DNA from: Bacillus sp. MUM 116
GTDB lineage: Bacteria; Bacillota; Bacilli; Bacillales; Cytobacillaceae
Length of the DNA: 64,000 nt
NCBI RefSeq assembly: GCF_001866655.1
Contig: NZ_MLYR01000008.1
Location: 1-64,000, forward strand
Direction: 5' to 3'
This document shows positions 31,978 through 40,800 of this stretch, piece after piece (the stretch's first letter is position 1; each line of letters begins with the position of its first letter). The notes beneath the pieces were generated by a model. It saw nothing but the letters and a program-made list of their open reading frames with translations, was not told the origin of the DNA and searched no databases. Made by a program: the position numbers and the translations under genes.

Positions 31978-32976
31978 TTAAGAGAGAATTTCCTCTTTTT
32001 CTTTTCCGTATTTTTTATTCCCCTTTTTCTCTTTTTCCTTTAATACATAGCTGAGTAAGTCTAGTACAATACGGGCTGCTACTTGTCCGGTCATGCCCGT
32101 TGGATCATATGGCGGGGCAACTTCTACTAAATCAAAACCGATAACTTCTCCTCTTTTGGCAATCCCTTCAAGCAATTCATTGACCTCATCATAGAGCAGG
32201 CCGCCTGGAGAAGGTGTACCTGTTCCAGGCGCAATTGACGGGTCGATTCCGTCAATATCAATTGTTACATAATATTTTTCTCCCGCAGGAATTAACTCCA
32301 GCACTTCCTCAAGTCCCATCTTTCTCATCTGACGCGGTGATAGGATCGCGCTGCCATATGTTCTTGCTGCTTCGACATCTTCTTTTTTGCTGCTGCTGAT
32401 CCCGCGAATGCCAAACTGAAATATTTTCTGAACATGATCCAGCTCAGATAAGCGGCGAATGCAATTTCCGTGACCATACCGCATTCCCGAGCGATGATCC
32501 GCCCAGTCTAAATGGGCATCAATTTGAATCACATGAAATGGACCTATGTCTTCTAGTCCTTTTCCGACTGCTGCTGTGATGGAATGATCACCGCCTAAAA
32601 CAACCGGCATAGCACCTTTGGAAATAATTTTTCGGATTGCTTCTTCTGTATTCTCATGGCACTGCATAATATCCCCGTGTACCATGTCTACATCACCGCA
32701 GTCGACAACTTTCCATTCAGGCCCAAGGTACGTAATATCGTTTTCAATATCATAAGCACCATCCAGGCCGAAACTATATAATGTAGATCCTTCGCGGATT
32801 CCTCTAGGACCCATTCTTGCGCCTGATTTCCATTGTGTCCCCATGTCATTAGGCACCCCGATGACCGCCACATCTGCGTCAAGCTCGTTCAGGTTCGCAC
32901 ATATTGGGTATTTCCCAAAAGTGCAAATTCCTGTAAATGGTAAATTTAAAAACTGCTTTTCATCACGATTAGACAT
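31978..32976 (-). CDS. Ureohydrolase (agmatinase/guanidinobutyrase-like)
   Basis: 332 residues with all binuclear Mn ligands of the arginase fold: GGDHSIT near 125-131, DAHLDWAD (about 150-157) and DIDGIDPSIAPGTGTPSPGG (about 245-264). Ureohydrolases of this length hydrolyse guanidino compounds to urea plus an amine. It is the last gene of a four-gene operon (permease, ALDH, alcohol dehydrogenase, ureohydrolase), which argues for a guanidino-acid such as 4-guanidinobutyrate or a related compound rather than agmatine alone. The charged C-terminal tail (KEKEKKGNKKYGKEKE) is unusual. AAGGAGG precedes it. Confidence 0.88.
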   Translation of the reverse strand: MSNRDEKQFLNLPFTGICTFGKYPICANLNELDADVAVIGVPNDMGTQWKSGARMGPRGIREGSTLYSFGLDGAYDIENDITYLGPEWKVVDCGDVDMVHGDIMQCHENTEEAIRKIISKGAMPVVLGGDHSITAAVGKGLEDIGPFHVIQIDAHLDWADHRSGMRYGHGNCIRRLSELDHVQKIFQFGIRGISSSKKEDVEAARTYGSAILSPRQMRKMGLEEVLELIPAGEKYYVTIDIDGIDPSIAPGTGTPSPGGLLYDEVNELLEGIAKRGEVIGFDLVEVAPPYDPTGMTGQVAARIVLDLLSYVLKEKEKKGNKKYGKEKEEILS

Positions 32977-33090
32977 TCATACTGCCTCCTTCTTAATTTT
33001 CATCCACGCTTTTTCCTTATGCAAGGTTTTCTGCGACGGGCCACCTCTTAACTGATTATTTTAAAATCTACTTTTATACTTTTTACCCAA

Positions 33091-34275
33091 TTAATTTTCA
33101 ATTAAAGTTGTGGTTTTCACCTCATAAGTCTTTTGAAATAAGTTCAGATAGTCTTCTTTCGTCAAATCTCTTGAATTTGCCTGAGTACACAAATGTTTAA
33201 AGGCTCCTTCCGCAAGGAAAGGGAAGTCCTCGGGATTTACATTGCCTAAATCTCGAAAGCTAGGAATGCCGATTTTTTTTGCCAGCTCTTTTAACAACAC
33301 AACACCTTCATAAGCTGTTTCTTCAATTGTTTTTCCTTCAGGATTTGCCCCAAGTTTGATTGCTACCGAGGCGTGCTTTTCTGGATTTGAAGGAATATTA
33401 TATTCAAATACATGTGGAAGAAAAATAGAATTCGCCACTCCATGCGGAGTATCATAGAGCCCTCCAAGTGGTTCGGCCATCGCATGTACAGCCCCAAGAT
33501 CCGTGTTATCAAAGGCAATACCGGCAACTAAACTGCCCAAAAGCATATTTTTCCTAGCCTCTAAATCGAGACCATTTTCCACTGCTAATGGAAGGTACTT
33601 TGCTATTAATTCAATAGCATATAGTCCCAAAGCATCTGAAAGTGGTTGAGCAACTTTGCAGGTATAAGCCTCGATTGCATGTGTGAGTGCATCCATTCCT
33701 GTAGCTGCTGTAATCGATTTAGGTAATGTTAACGTCAATTCAGGATCGACAAGTGCAAGTTTAGGAGCGATTTTCAAATCTAGTATCGCCTCCTTTTGTT
33801 TCGTCACGGTATCGGTAATGACAGAACCTCTTGTAACTTCACTACCGGTACCTGAAGTTGTCGGAATACAAATTAGTGGTGGGATTTCCCGTTCCAGTAA
33901 ATTTACACCGTAGCGTTCTCTTAACTCTCCTCCATGTGTTAAAAGTGTCCCAATTGCTTTGGCTGTATCCATTGAACTTCCGCCGCCTAGACCAATTAAA
34001 AGATCAATGTTCTCATTTTTAAACTTTTGATAAGCACTCTCGCAATCTACATCTTTTGGATTAGGTGATATTTCATCATAAACAATATAATTGACACCTT
34101 CTTGATCTAAAGACTGTGTGATTTTTTCCAAAATCCCTGTTTGTGCAAGTCCTTTATCTGTAATAATGAGGGCTTTATTTCCACCTAATTCTTTAGCCCT
34201 TTTCCCAATATTCTTTACTTTCCCATTCCCAAACTCTATAGAAGTAGGCAGATTAAAATGAAAATCCCATAACAT
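33091..34275 (-). CDS. Iron-containing alcohol dehydrogenase
   Basis: 394 residues, group III alcohol dehydrogenase. NAD-binding GLGGGSSMDTAKAIG near 93-107; conserved IPTTSGTGSEVTRGSVI near 137; metal region TGMDALTHAIEAYTCKVAQPLSDALG near 190-215; and HAMAEPLGGLYDTPHGVANSIFLPHV near 262-287 with the remaining His ligands. It oxidises a primary alcohol to an aldehyde. The neighbours, an aldehyde dehydrogenase upstream and a ureohydrolase downstream, suggest a hydroxyl-bearing guanidino or amino substrate. AAAGGAGG lies nine bases before the ATG. Confidence 0.92.
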   Translation of the reverse strand: MLWDFHFNLPTSIEFGNGKVKNIGKRAKELGGNKALIITDKGLAQTGILEKITQSLDQEGVNYIVYDEISPNPKDVDCESAYQKFKNENIDLLIGLGGGSSMDTAKAIGTLLTHGGELRERYGVNLLEREIPPLICIPTTSGTGSEVTRGSVITDTVTKQKEAILDLKIAPKLALVDPELTLTLPKSITAATGMDALTHAIEAYTCKVAQPLSDALGLYAIELIAKYLPLAVENGLDLEARKNMLLGSLVAGIAFDNTDLGAVHAMAEPLGGLYDTPHGVANSIFLPHVFEYNIPSNPEKHASVAIKLGANPEGKTIEETAYEGVVLLKELAKKIGIPSFRDLGNVNPEDFPFLAEGAFKHLCTQANSRDLTKEDYLNLFQKTYEVKTTTLIEN

Positions 34276-34331
34276 AATTAATATCCTCCTTTATTTTTAG
34301 AATATTCCAAATTTAAAGTTTGTATTTTTAC

Positions 34332-35804
34332 TTAATTGCTAAACCATTCAGTTGGCTTAACATCTAAATTAATATTGATTTGTTTTACCTCAGTAAACGT
34401 ATCCAAACCAAAGGTTCCTAACCCGCGGCCAATCCCGCTCTGTTTGTAACCTCCCCACGGTGCTTCATTATAGGCGAGGTTATAAGCATTAACATAGGTA
34501 ATTCCGGCTCTTACTTTTTTAATAACCCTCAAAGCTTTGGCGCCATCTTGTGAAAAAACACCTGCTGCAAGCCCGTATGAAGTATCATTTGCCAGCTGGA
34601 TGGCTTCCGCCTCATCTTTAAACTTTTGAACGACAAGGACTGGTCCAAAAATTTCTTCTTGAACAATTCTCATGTCAGGTTTGGTGTCAACAAATATTGT
34701 TGGCTCAATGAAATAACCATTTTCAAGCCCGTTACTTGTGATACGGTTGCCCCCGCAAGCTAATGTAGCCCCTTCGTCTAAGCCAATTTGAATATATTCA
34801 AGGATGTTCTTCATATGGCCTTCACTTACAAGCGGCCCCATCTCTGTAGACGAATCATCCCCAAGCCCAACCTGAATCTTTTTCGCTCTTTCTACCAATC
34901 TAGCAATGAACTTATCATGAATGCTCTCTTCTAATAGTAAACGGGATCCCGCATTACATACTTGGCCGGCATTGGTAAAAATTCCATTCAATGCATAATC
35001 GATGGCTGTCTCAAAATCTGCGTCAGCGAAAACAATATTTGGTGACTTGCCGCCTAGTTCGAGTGAAATGTTTTTAATATTTCCTGTTGCTGAATTCATG
35101 ATGCTTCTACCAGTTGCTGTACTACCTGTAAAAGAAATCAGATCCACCTTTTGACTTTCCGCTATTTCATTTCCTACTGTTGAACCACCTCCCAAAACTA
35201 GGTTTGCAACACCAGCTGGTATCCCCACTTCTTCCATGATCTCAAATAATTTGTAAGTGGTGACCGGAGTGATTTCAGCTGGTTTAAATACAAGCGTATT
35301 TCCCGCAGCAAGCGCAGGGGCTATTTTCCAAGCTCCCGTCAACAATGGAAAATTCCATGCAGCGATAAGTCCGCATACACCGACAGGTTCCCGAATAACC
35401 ATGGCTTGCACAGGATCGGCAACAGAATACGTTTGACCATTTGGCTTTGTCACTAACCCAGCATAGTATCGAAAGCAATCCACCGTATCAGCAATATCAA
35501 ACTCAGATTCTTTAAGGGGTTTCCCCGTATTCTCTGTTTCAAGTTTGCTAAGCTCGGCTGCCCTTTCTTCAATCTTATCCGCTATTTTAAATAAGTAGGA
35601 TGCACGTTCAGATGCCGGTAAGTCTGACCAAATTCCGGAGTCAAAAGCTGTTCGTGCTGCATTAATCGCCATTTGGGCTTCTTCTCTACTTCCCTTCGGA
35701 GCCTCAGCCATGATTTTATCGTTTGCGGGATTCACAGCATGACTCTTCTCTCCGCTTAACGAATCCATCCATTCACCATTAATAAACATTTTCAACTTCA
35801 ACAT
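34332..35804 (-). CDS. NAD-dependent aldehyde dehydrogenase (betaine-aldehyde-type)
   Basis: 490 residues. The NAD site includes FTGSTATGRSI near 228; the general base Glu lies in ISLELGGKSPNIVF near 250; the nucleophilic Cys in FTNAGQVCNAGSRLLLEE near 284; and EEIFGPVLVVQKF near 383. Length and motifs match broad-range omega-amino or betaine aldehyde dehydrogenases. Within this operon it would oxidise the aldehyde made by the alcohol dehydrogenase to a carboxylate (for example guanidinobutyraldehyde to guanidinobutyrate), which the ureohydrolase could then cut. That order is an inference. Confidence 0.93.
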   Translation of the reverse strand: MLKLKMFINGEWMDSLSGEKSHAVNPANDKIMAEAPKGSREEAQMAINAARTAFDSGIWSDLPASERASYLFKIADKIEERAAELSKLETENTGKPLKESEFDIADTVDCFRYYAGLVTKPNGQTYSVADPVQAMVIREPVGVCGLIAAWNFPLLTGAWKIAPALAAGNTLVFKPAEITPVTTYKLFEIMEEVGIPAGVANLVLGGGSTVGNEIAESQKVDLISFTGSTATGRSIMNSATGNIKNISLELGGKSPNIVFADADFETAIDYALNGIFTNAGQVCNAGSRLLLEESIHDKFIARLVERAKKIQVGLGDDSSTEMGPLVSEGHMKNILEYIQIGLDEGATLACGGNRITSNGLENGYFIEPTIFVDTKPDMRIVQEEIFGPVLVVQKFKDEAEAIQLANDTSYGLAAGVFSQDGAKALRVIKKVRAGITYVNAYNLAYNEAPWGGYKQSGIGRGLGTFGLDTFTEVKQININLDVKPTEWFSN

Positions 35805-35830
35805 TTTGACAAACCTCCAATATGTTATTT

Positions 35831-37219
35831 TTATCTTGCCTGTTGAGAGATAACCTCTGAATCAATGTCTTGGTCATTTTCTGGAATCATTTCTTTATCA
35901 AAATGAAACTCAGGGAGTGGTTTGCGGAACCATTTCGTCATATAGACAAGGTAAATCAAGCCGCATGTCAACCAGATGCCCCCAAGAATCAACGAATCCA
36001 TTTCCAAATGTGACCATAACCACATCGTAAAAGCTGCGCCAATGAGTGGAAATAATAGATACCGAATGCAATCCATAAAAGAACGCTTGCGATTTCTGAT
36101 AAAATAATGGGCGATAACAGACAAGTTTACCGATGTAAAGGCTATTAACGCTCCAAAATTGATAAACTTAATAACTTGTTCTAGGGTTAATAGAATTGCA
36201 AGTAAAGAAACTCCGCCAATCACAAAGATGCCAAGTGACGGTGTTTTATATTTAGGATGAATATATCCAAATATTTTTTTGGGTAATACGGAATCTCGTC
36301 CCATCGCATATAACACTCGAGAAGCGCTTGTGATTGAAGCGATTCCTGAAGAGAAATTACCAATAATCACTGCTGTAATAAACATGGATTTAAATAAATT
36401 TCCTCCGACAAGCACTGCTATTTCAAGGGCTGCAGAATCAGCATGTTTGAATGAAATGCCCGGATTCACCAATTGTGCTAAGTAAGAAGATCCAATATAC
36501 AAAACTCCGATAAACAATAGCATGATAATAATGGCTCTTGGAATCGTTTTTTCGGGATTGATTGTTTCCTCTGATAACGTGGTTAGTGAGTCAAAACCAA
36601 GAAAACTAAAACAAAGAATGGTAGCACCTGTCAAAATATTGGACAAGGAAACATCTGCATTAAACAATGGCTTAATTGAGAAAAGACTACCCGTCCCTAC
36701 TCCTTCTGATAAACTTTTGAAGGTTAATATCCAGAAAAGGCAAACAAAAATGACTTGAGCAACAACAAAAATTTTACTAGTTATTGCTGATATCTCCACA
36801 CCTAGTATACTCGGAGATACGATGCTGGCAGTCAACACAATCACCCATACATAATGCGGGATTCCAGGAAATACCGCACTTAAAAAGACAATCGACATCA
36901 AGCAAGTAACCATAGGTGTTAACAAATAATCAAGCATAATCGACCAACCGACAATGAACCCTACCTCAGAATTAATAGATTTTTGCGTAAAGGTATAGGC
37001 TGAACCTGAGACCGGGTACGCTTTCGCCATCTTGCCATAGCTGAGAGCTGTAAAAAGTATTGCTAGAAAAGCAATAAGGTATGCAGCAGTAATGACACCT
37101 TTTGAGGTAACGGCAGCAATTCCATAGGTATTAAAAAACACCATGGGGTTATTCCATGCAATTCCTAAAAAAACAACCTGTGACAAAGTGAGCGTTTTTG
37201 CAAGCGCTTTCTGTTTCAT
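35831..37219 (-). CDS. APC-family amino-acid/amine permease (first gene of the ureohydrolase operon)
   Basis: 462 residues, 12 hydrophobic segments, APC superfamily. N terminus: LAKTLTLSQVVFLGIAWNNPMVFFNTYGIAAVTSKG; helix 3 region: YPVSGSAYTFTQKSINSEVGFIVGWSIMLDYLLTPM; later FSFLGFDSLTTLSEETINPEKTIPRA. This is the same subfamily as the three permeases at 50-64 kb but is more distant and longer at the C terminus. It probably imports the operon substrate. Its promoter has the MerR-type long spacer. ATG preceded by CGGAGGG. Confidence 0.9.
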   Translation of the reverse strand: MKQKALAKTLTLSQVVFLGIAWNNPMVFFNTYGIAAVTSKGVITAAYLIAFLAILFTALSYGKMAKAYPVSGSAYTFTQKSINSEVGFIVGWSIMLDYLLTPMVTCLMSIVFLSAVFPGIPHYVWVIVLTASIVSPSILGVEISAITSKIFVVAQVIFVCLFWILTFKSLSEGVGTGSLFSIKPLFNADVSLSNILTGATILCFSFLGFDSLTTLSEETINPEKTIPRAIIIMLLFIGVLYIGSSYLAQLVNPGISFKHADSAALEIAVLVGGNLFKSMFITAVIIGNFSSGIASITSASRVLYAMGRDSVLPKKIFGYIHPKYKTPSLGIFVIGGVSLLAILLTLEQVIKFINFGALIAFTSVNLSVIAHYFIRNRKRSFMDCIRYLLFPLIGAAFTMWLWSHLEMDSLILGGIWLTCGLIYLVYMTKWFRKPLPEFHFDKEMIPENDQDIDSEVISQQAR

Positions 37220-37282
37220 AACTCAACTCCCTCCGTGTTAATAATTTTAATTCTTAGATGATTTAGAAGATTTCGTATCCTT

Positions 37283-37313
37283 ATTGTAAACCTTGTTGTT
37301 ACACAAAGGTAAA
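37283..37313 (-). promoter_or_regulatory. MerR-activated promoter and operator of the ureohydrolase operon
   Basis: On the minus strand, -35 TTTACC (37313-37308) and -10 TACAAT (37288-37283) are separated by 19 bases, the overlong spacing used by MerR activators. The dyad ACCTTTG...CAAGGT (37310-37290) fills the spacer. The plus-strand merR gene has its own TATAAT at 37324-37329, so the same site may repress it. Confidence 0.8.
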
Positions 37314-37348
37314 TAGGTGTATTATAATTTTTAGGGGAGGTGATTTCA

Positions 37349-38182
37349 TTGAAAATAAAGGAAAAATTAACCATTGGTGAAATGGCGAGGCTACGAGGGG
37401 TAACGACGGAGACCTTACGCCACTATGATCGGATTGACCTATTCAAACCTCAATATGTTGATCCCGATTCGGGGTATCGCTACTATTCTATTTTTCAATA
37501 TGAAGTTTTAGGGACCATTAAAGAGTTGCGGCAACTTGGGATGAGTACAGACGAAATAAAGGATTATTTTAATGAACGTAATTTTAATAAGTCCTTGGAT
37601 ATTTTGAAAGCGAAGCATACGGAACTTGTGTCAAAAATGAGCGAGTTACGTGACCTGGAGGAAAATATTCGGGGGAAAATTGAATACTTGGAGCATGTAG
37701 CGAAAGAAAAAGAACTTCAAACGGTGTTTTTCCGTGAAATAGGAAAAAGGAAGTTAATTACCTTAAATGAAAAAATAAATAATAATTTGGAACTCAGTTA
37801 TGGTGTAATAAGGTTAGAGAATATGCTCACCGAGAAAACACCAATTCTGGCTAGTAATAGACTAGGCATTATCGTCCAGGAAGCAGATCTTCGAGCGAAA
37901 CGGTTTGAAGAACCATCTACTGTTTTTGTAGTGGCAAAAGATAAAGAAAAAATACCAAAACGGTGTCAAATGACGGTTCCTGCCGGGTTATTTGCGTGTA
38001 TTCGTTATAATGGGGAATTATTATGGAATCGAAGCGAAAGTTTGAGTAAGATATTGAAATATCTTGATGAAACCGGATATCACATAACCGGCGATGCATT
38101 GCAAATTATGCACGTCGATATTACAATCACGGATAAACCAAATGAAATTACATTCGAAATTCAAGTTCCTGTTCAAATTTAG
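37349..38182 (+). CDS. MerR-family regulator with effector-binding (GyrI-like) domain
   Basis: 277 residues. The N-terminal MerR winged helix LTIGEMARLRGVTTETLRHYDRIDLFKPQYVDPDSGYRYYSIFQ (about 7-50) is followed by a coiled-coil dimer helix (about 75-120) and a C-terminal BmrR-like/GyrI ligand-binding domain (RCQMTVPAGLFACIRYNGELL; DITITDKPNEITFEIQVPV). The start is TTG at 37349, with GGGGAGG about nine bases upstream. It is divergent from the permease-ALDH-ADH-ureohydrolase operon and shares a 19-bp-spacer promoter region, so it likely activates that operon on binding a small molecule, as BmrR does. Confidence 0.9.
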   Translation: MKIKEKLTIGEMARLRGVTTETLRHYDRIDLFKPQYVDPDSGYRYYSIFQYEVLGTIKELRQLGMSTDEIKDYFNERNFNKSLDILKAKHTELVSKMSELRDLEENIRGKIEYLEHVAKEKELQTVFFREIGKRKLITLNEKINNNLELSYGVIRLENMLTEKTPILASNRLGIIVQEADLRAKRFEEPSTVFVVAKDKEKIPKRCQMTVPAGLFACIRYNGELLWNRSESLSKILKYLDETGYHITGDALQIMHVDITITDKPNEITFEIQVPVQI

Positions 38183-38245
38183 GGACGGCGGGTCAGGAGC
38201 CTTGTCCCACCTTGATGAAGTGATGGGACGAGGGAACCGTTCCCT
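38181..38245. repeat. Large imperfect palindrome, GGGACGG family
   Basis: Outer arms AGGGACGG and CCGTTCCCT, inner arms CCTTGTCCCA and TGGGACGAGG (one mismatch) around a 14-base loop. It begins at the merR stop codon. Part of the same family as 12429-12458. Confidence 0.65.
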
Positions 38246-38273
38246 AGTACCAACTCCTATTTAATTAACAAAT

Positions 38274-38305
38274 AAAAACCACTTGGATTATCCTAAGTGG
38301 TTTTT
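38274..38305 (+). terminator. Rho-independent terminator downstream of merR
   Basis: AAAAACCACTT / AAGTGGTTTTT stem of 11 bp with a 10-base loop. It is symmetric, so it can work in both directions. Between here and 38555 I see no other gene; a ribosome site (CAGGAGG) on the minus strand near 38446 leads only to a five-codon open stretch. Confidence 0.8.
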
Positions 38306-38555
38306 ACTTTGACTAGAAGTATCATCAAAAAAGCATTACAGATATGTTAATTAATACGCCTTTTTGTATGCTACTGATAATGTTTTTCCACGAAAACCGA
38401 ACTAATTATAAAAGTTCGTTTCTACTCGTGTTTCATAGCAGCCTCCTGGAAAAGAAACTGACCGTATGAGTTAACGATTCCTTCCTTTGTACTTATCCAC
38501 TGTCCATTTTAAATCCATGTAGGCAACAGCTCTCCCAATACATGTAAATCCAATT

Positions 38556-39455
38556 TTACTTTTGTTTCCAAGCGGAACGAGTAGCTGCCTCCTTCCAAAT
38601 TACGCGGTTAGTATCGGTTGCTGCAGGCTCCGATTCACCAAATATGGCGCGTACCCAATGTCCGTCAGTTGGATTTGGCATGAGAATAAACTTAGTTCCA
38701 AAGAGATCTTTATCCTGTTCCATCAACTTGGCACGCTTGTCAATGTCTGCAACGTAATAAATTCGGCGGAAATCGTTCAAGTTATCACCCAGATAGGAGA
38801 TTACATTATAATTTTGAGCTATTTCGTTTTGGCGGGGTTCCTTGTTTGATGTGTCTCTGAGAATTGTCAGATGCTTATTATCGACATAAGGAAATCTAAG
38901 TTTCTTTAGTTGTGTCTCTGCGTATGTGTAGGTTTTTGGTCCTTGGTCACGGCTCGAGACATAGAATACCTCTACACCTTTTTTCTTACAGTAATTAAAG
39001 AAATCTAGAGCCCCCGCAGTGGCGGCCATGTTATACGTTGGAATCCACTTGTCCCAGATTGCATCGTCGAAGAAGTCTTTATTATTGTTAATAAGATGTC
39101 CCCAATAATTGACCGGGCTAAGAATTGTATCATCAATATCCGTGATGACCGCTAACGGTTTATCGCCCGCCTTGTGTTTGGCAAGGGCAAGATTGACTTG
39201 CATTCGGGCCATATTAAAAGATTGGTGATAGAGCGCTTTATACTCTGCAGCGGTTTGCTTCCATGCAACAGCTACAGTCAGTATATTGTTGAGTCCATCT
39301 CCTGTAGGACCTTCAACACTTGGTGTTTTTTGTGGTTGTTCCACTGCTGCCTGTACATGTGTTGAATTCTGTTTAGACGTGCCGAACACATAACCAATCG
39401 TTCCACTACTAAGTACTACAATAATTGCCAGAATCATTGAAAAGTGTCTTTTCAT
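38556..39455 (-). CDS. Secreted acid phosphatase/5'-nucleotidase of the e(P4) HAD family
   Basis: 299 residues. N-terminal signal segment MKRHFSMILAIIVVLSSGTIGY, then the P4-family HAD core: AVITDIDDTILSPVNYWG (the DxDDT nucleophile motif, about 105-122), EVFYVSSRDQGP near 166 and the LGDNLNDFRR acidic motif near 224. These proteins dephosphorylate nucleotides such as NMN outside the membrane. Unlike most e(P4) proteins, no lipobox Cys is visible, so it may be a signal-anchored or fully secreted form. The start is the ATG at 39455, with AGGAGG eight bases upstream. Confidence 0.88.
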   Translation of the reverse strand: MKRHFSMILAIIVVLSSGTIGYVFGTSKQNSTHVQAAVEQPQKTPSVEGPTGDGLNNILTVAVAWKQTAAEYKALYHQSFNMARMQVNLALAKHKAGDKPLAVITDIDDTILSPVNYWGHLINNNKDFFDDAIWDKWIPTYNMAATAGALDFFNYCKKKGVEVFYVSSRDQGPKTYTYAETQLKKLRFPYVDNKHLTILRDTSNKEPRQNEIAQNYNVISYLGDNLNDFRRIYYVADIDKRAKLMEQDKDLFGTKFILMPNPTDGHWVRAIFGESEPAATDTNRVIWKEAATRSAWKQK

Positions 39456-39564
39456 TCTCTTGATCCTCCTCAAATTTTTTATAACATAATTTATGTTAAA
39501 TCATCATTCTGACATATTTCTGACATTAGAAACAATTCTGAAAACAACTATTTAATCATAGAAA

Positions 39565-39608
39565 AAAGCGATTTGAATCGGAAATAGCTCCCTTTCAAAT
39601 CGCTTTTG
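39565..39608. terminator. Hairpin terminator
   Basis: AAAAGCGATTTGA / TCAAATCGCTTTT stem with an 18-base loop. It lies just beyond the response regulator stop on the minus strand. Confidence 0.75.
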
Positions 39609-39612
39609 GTCC

Positions 39613-40773
39613 TTAAAGAATTTTTATTAATTTCTGATAGTGCATTTCAACCTTTAAAGAGGGGGTGCACCCCATTTCTTTCATAAGATACTGGCTATGC
39701 TGCTGATATTGTCTGATGAGGGCTGACTTGTCTTTACGTTTTTCGTAGATGTCCATTGCCATGGTACAGGCCTTTTCCTCATAGGGGAAAAAGCGCAATA
39801 GCTTATTCAGGTATTCCAATTCTTGTTCAATGGATTGGTTTTTATCAAAATAATCGATTAGCCGATATGCCAGTCGAATATACTTTTGGTTGGTGCTTTC
39901 ACTGTGAGCAGCACTCCAAAGATAAGCTTTATTTTCAAAAAGCTCGCCACGGTAGTAGGATTCAGCTTTCATAAGCAACGATACTTCTTTTTCGCTATGA
40001 GGATGTTGGTTGCTCATTAATAAATCGGTTGATAATCTTACAAATTCATGATAATCCAAGAGACATTCCTCCAGCTCCACCCAGTAGCCGTTACTATTGC
40101 TTTTGATCTGCAGCGGCACCTGCTCATGAGCAATTGTTTTCTTTAAGCGGTAAATGGAGGTATGGAGATTGGTTTTCGCCCTATCAGGGTCCAAGTTGGG
40201 CCAAAGTAAATCACAGAGCTTCCACTTGTCTATGGTTTTCCCAAGGTGAATGACAAGATAAGCCAAAAGCTCCTCTACCTTTGATGTCATCCAGCGCACC
40301 TTTTGATTTGAGTGTTTCCCGTAGACTTCAAATTCCCCCATACAAAGAATTCTTCCATTACGTATGATTTCTTGATCCTCATTTGTGGATTCAGGCCTTT
40401 GCTGACTCGTGCGGTTCATGATTTTACGAACCACTCGGTTTATTTCATTCGCATCAACAGGCTTTAAAATATAATCTAAAGCATTAACTTTAAAGGCTTC
40501 TATCGCATACTGGCTGTAAGCTGTGACAAAAATGATATGCGTTTTCCCATGAATCGCCAAAATCTTTTCTGCCAATTCTAATCCATTCATGTCTGGCATT
40601 TCAATATCTACAAACGCAACATCGGGTTTAATTTCACAAATTTTTTCAAGAGCCGTTTCAGGATGGGTAAATTGCTTGACCACTTCTAATTGGCCATTTT
40701 GATCAATGACTCGTTTAAGTAAAATATGGTTTGGAAGTTCATCATCAATGGTGATCGCAATCAGCTTTGGCAA
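39613..40773 (-). CDS. Response regulator with SARP-type DNA-binding and BTAD domains
   Basis: 386 residues. The receiver domain (1-120) has the acidic pair in ITIDDELPN, the phospho-Asp in VAFVDIEMPDMNGLE near 57, the Thr/Ser switch in IIFVTAYSQYA and Lys in NALDYILKPVD. A winged helix (about 145-235, FEVYGKHSNQKVRWMTSKVEELLAYLVIH) resembles OmpR/SARP activators, and a C-terminal TPR-like BTAD domain (about 240-386) completes it. It starts with TTG, AGGAGG nine bases upstream, and follows the sensor kinase by 27 bases. Its targets are unknown; the phosphatase and permease genes around it are candidates. Confidence 0.88.
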   Translation of the reverse strand: MPKLIAITIDDELPNHILLKRVIDQNGQLEVVKQFTHPETALEKICEIKPDVAFVDIEMPDMNGLELAEKILAIHGKTHIIFVTAYSQYAIEAFKVNALDYILKPVDANEINRVVRKIMNRTSQQRPESTNEDQEIIRNGRILCMGEFEVYGKHSNQKVRWMTSKVEELLAYLVIHLGKTIDKWKLCDLLWPNLDPDRAKTNLHTSIYRLKKTIAHEQVPLQIKSNSNGYWVELEECLLDYHEFVRLSTDLLMSNQHPHSEKEVSLLMKAESYYRGELFENKAYLWSAAHSESTNQKYIRLAYRLIDYFDKNQSIEQELEYLNKLLRFFPYEEKACTMAMDIYEKRKDKSALIRQYQQHSQYLMKEMGCTPSLKVEMHYQKLIKIL

Positions 40774-40800
40774 GAGAAATTTCCTCCTCCCGTTATTTTA

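Noticed and set aside
37220-37348. Guanidine (ykkC) riboswitch before the ureohydrolase operon
   Set aside because: The conserved ykkC stems and ACGR loops are absent; the region is explained by the MerR-type promoter.
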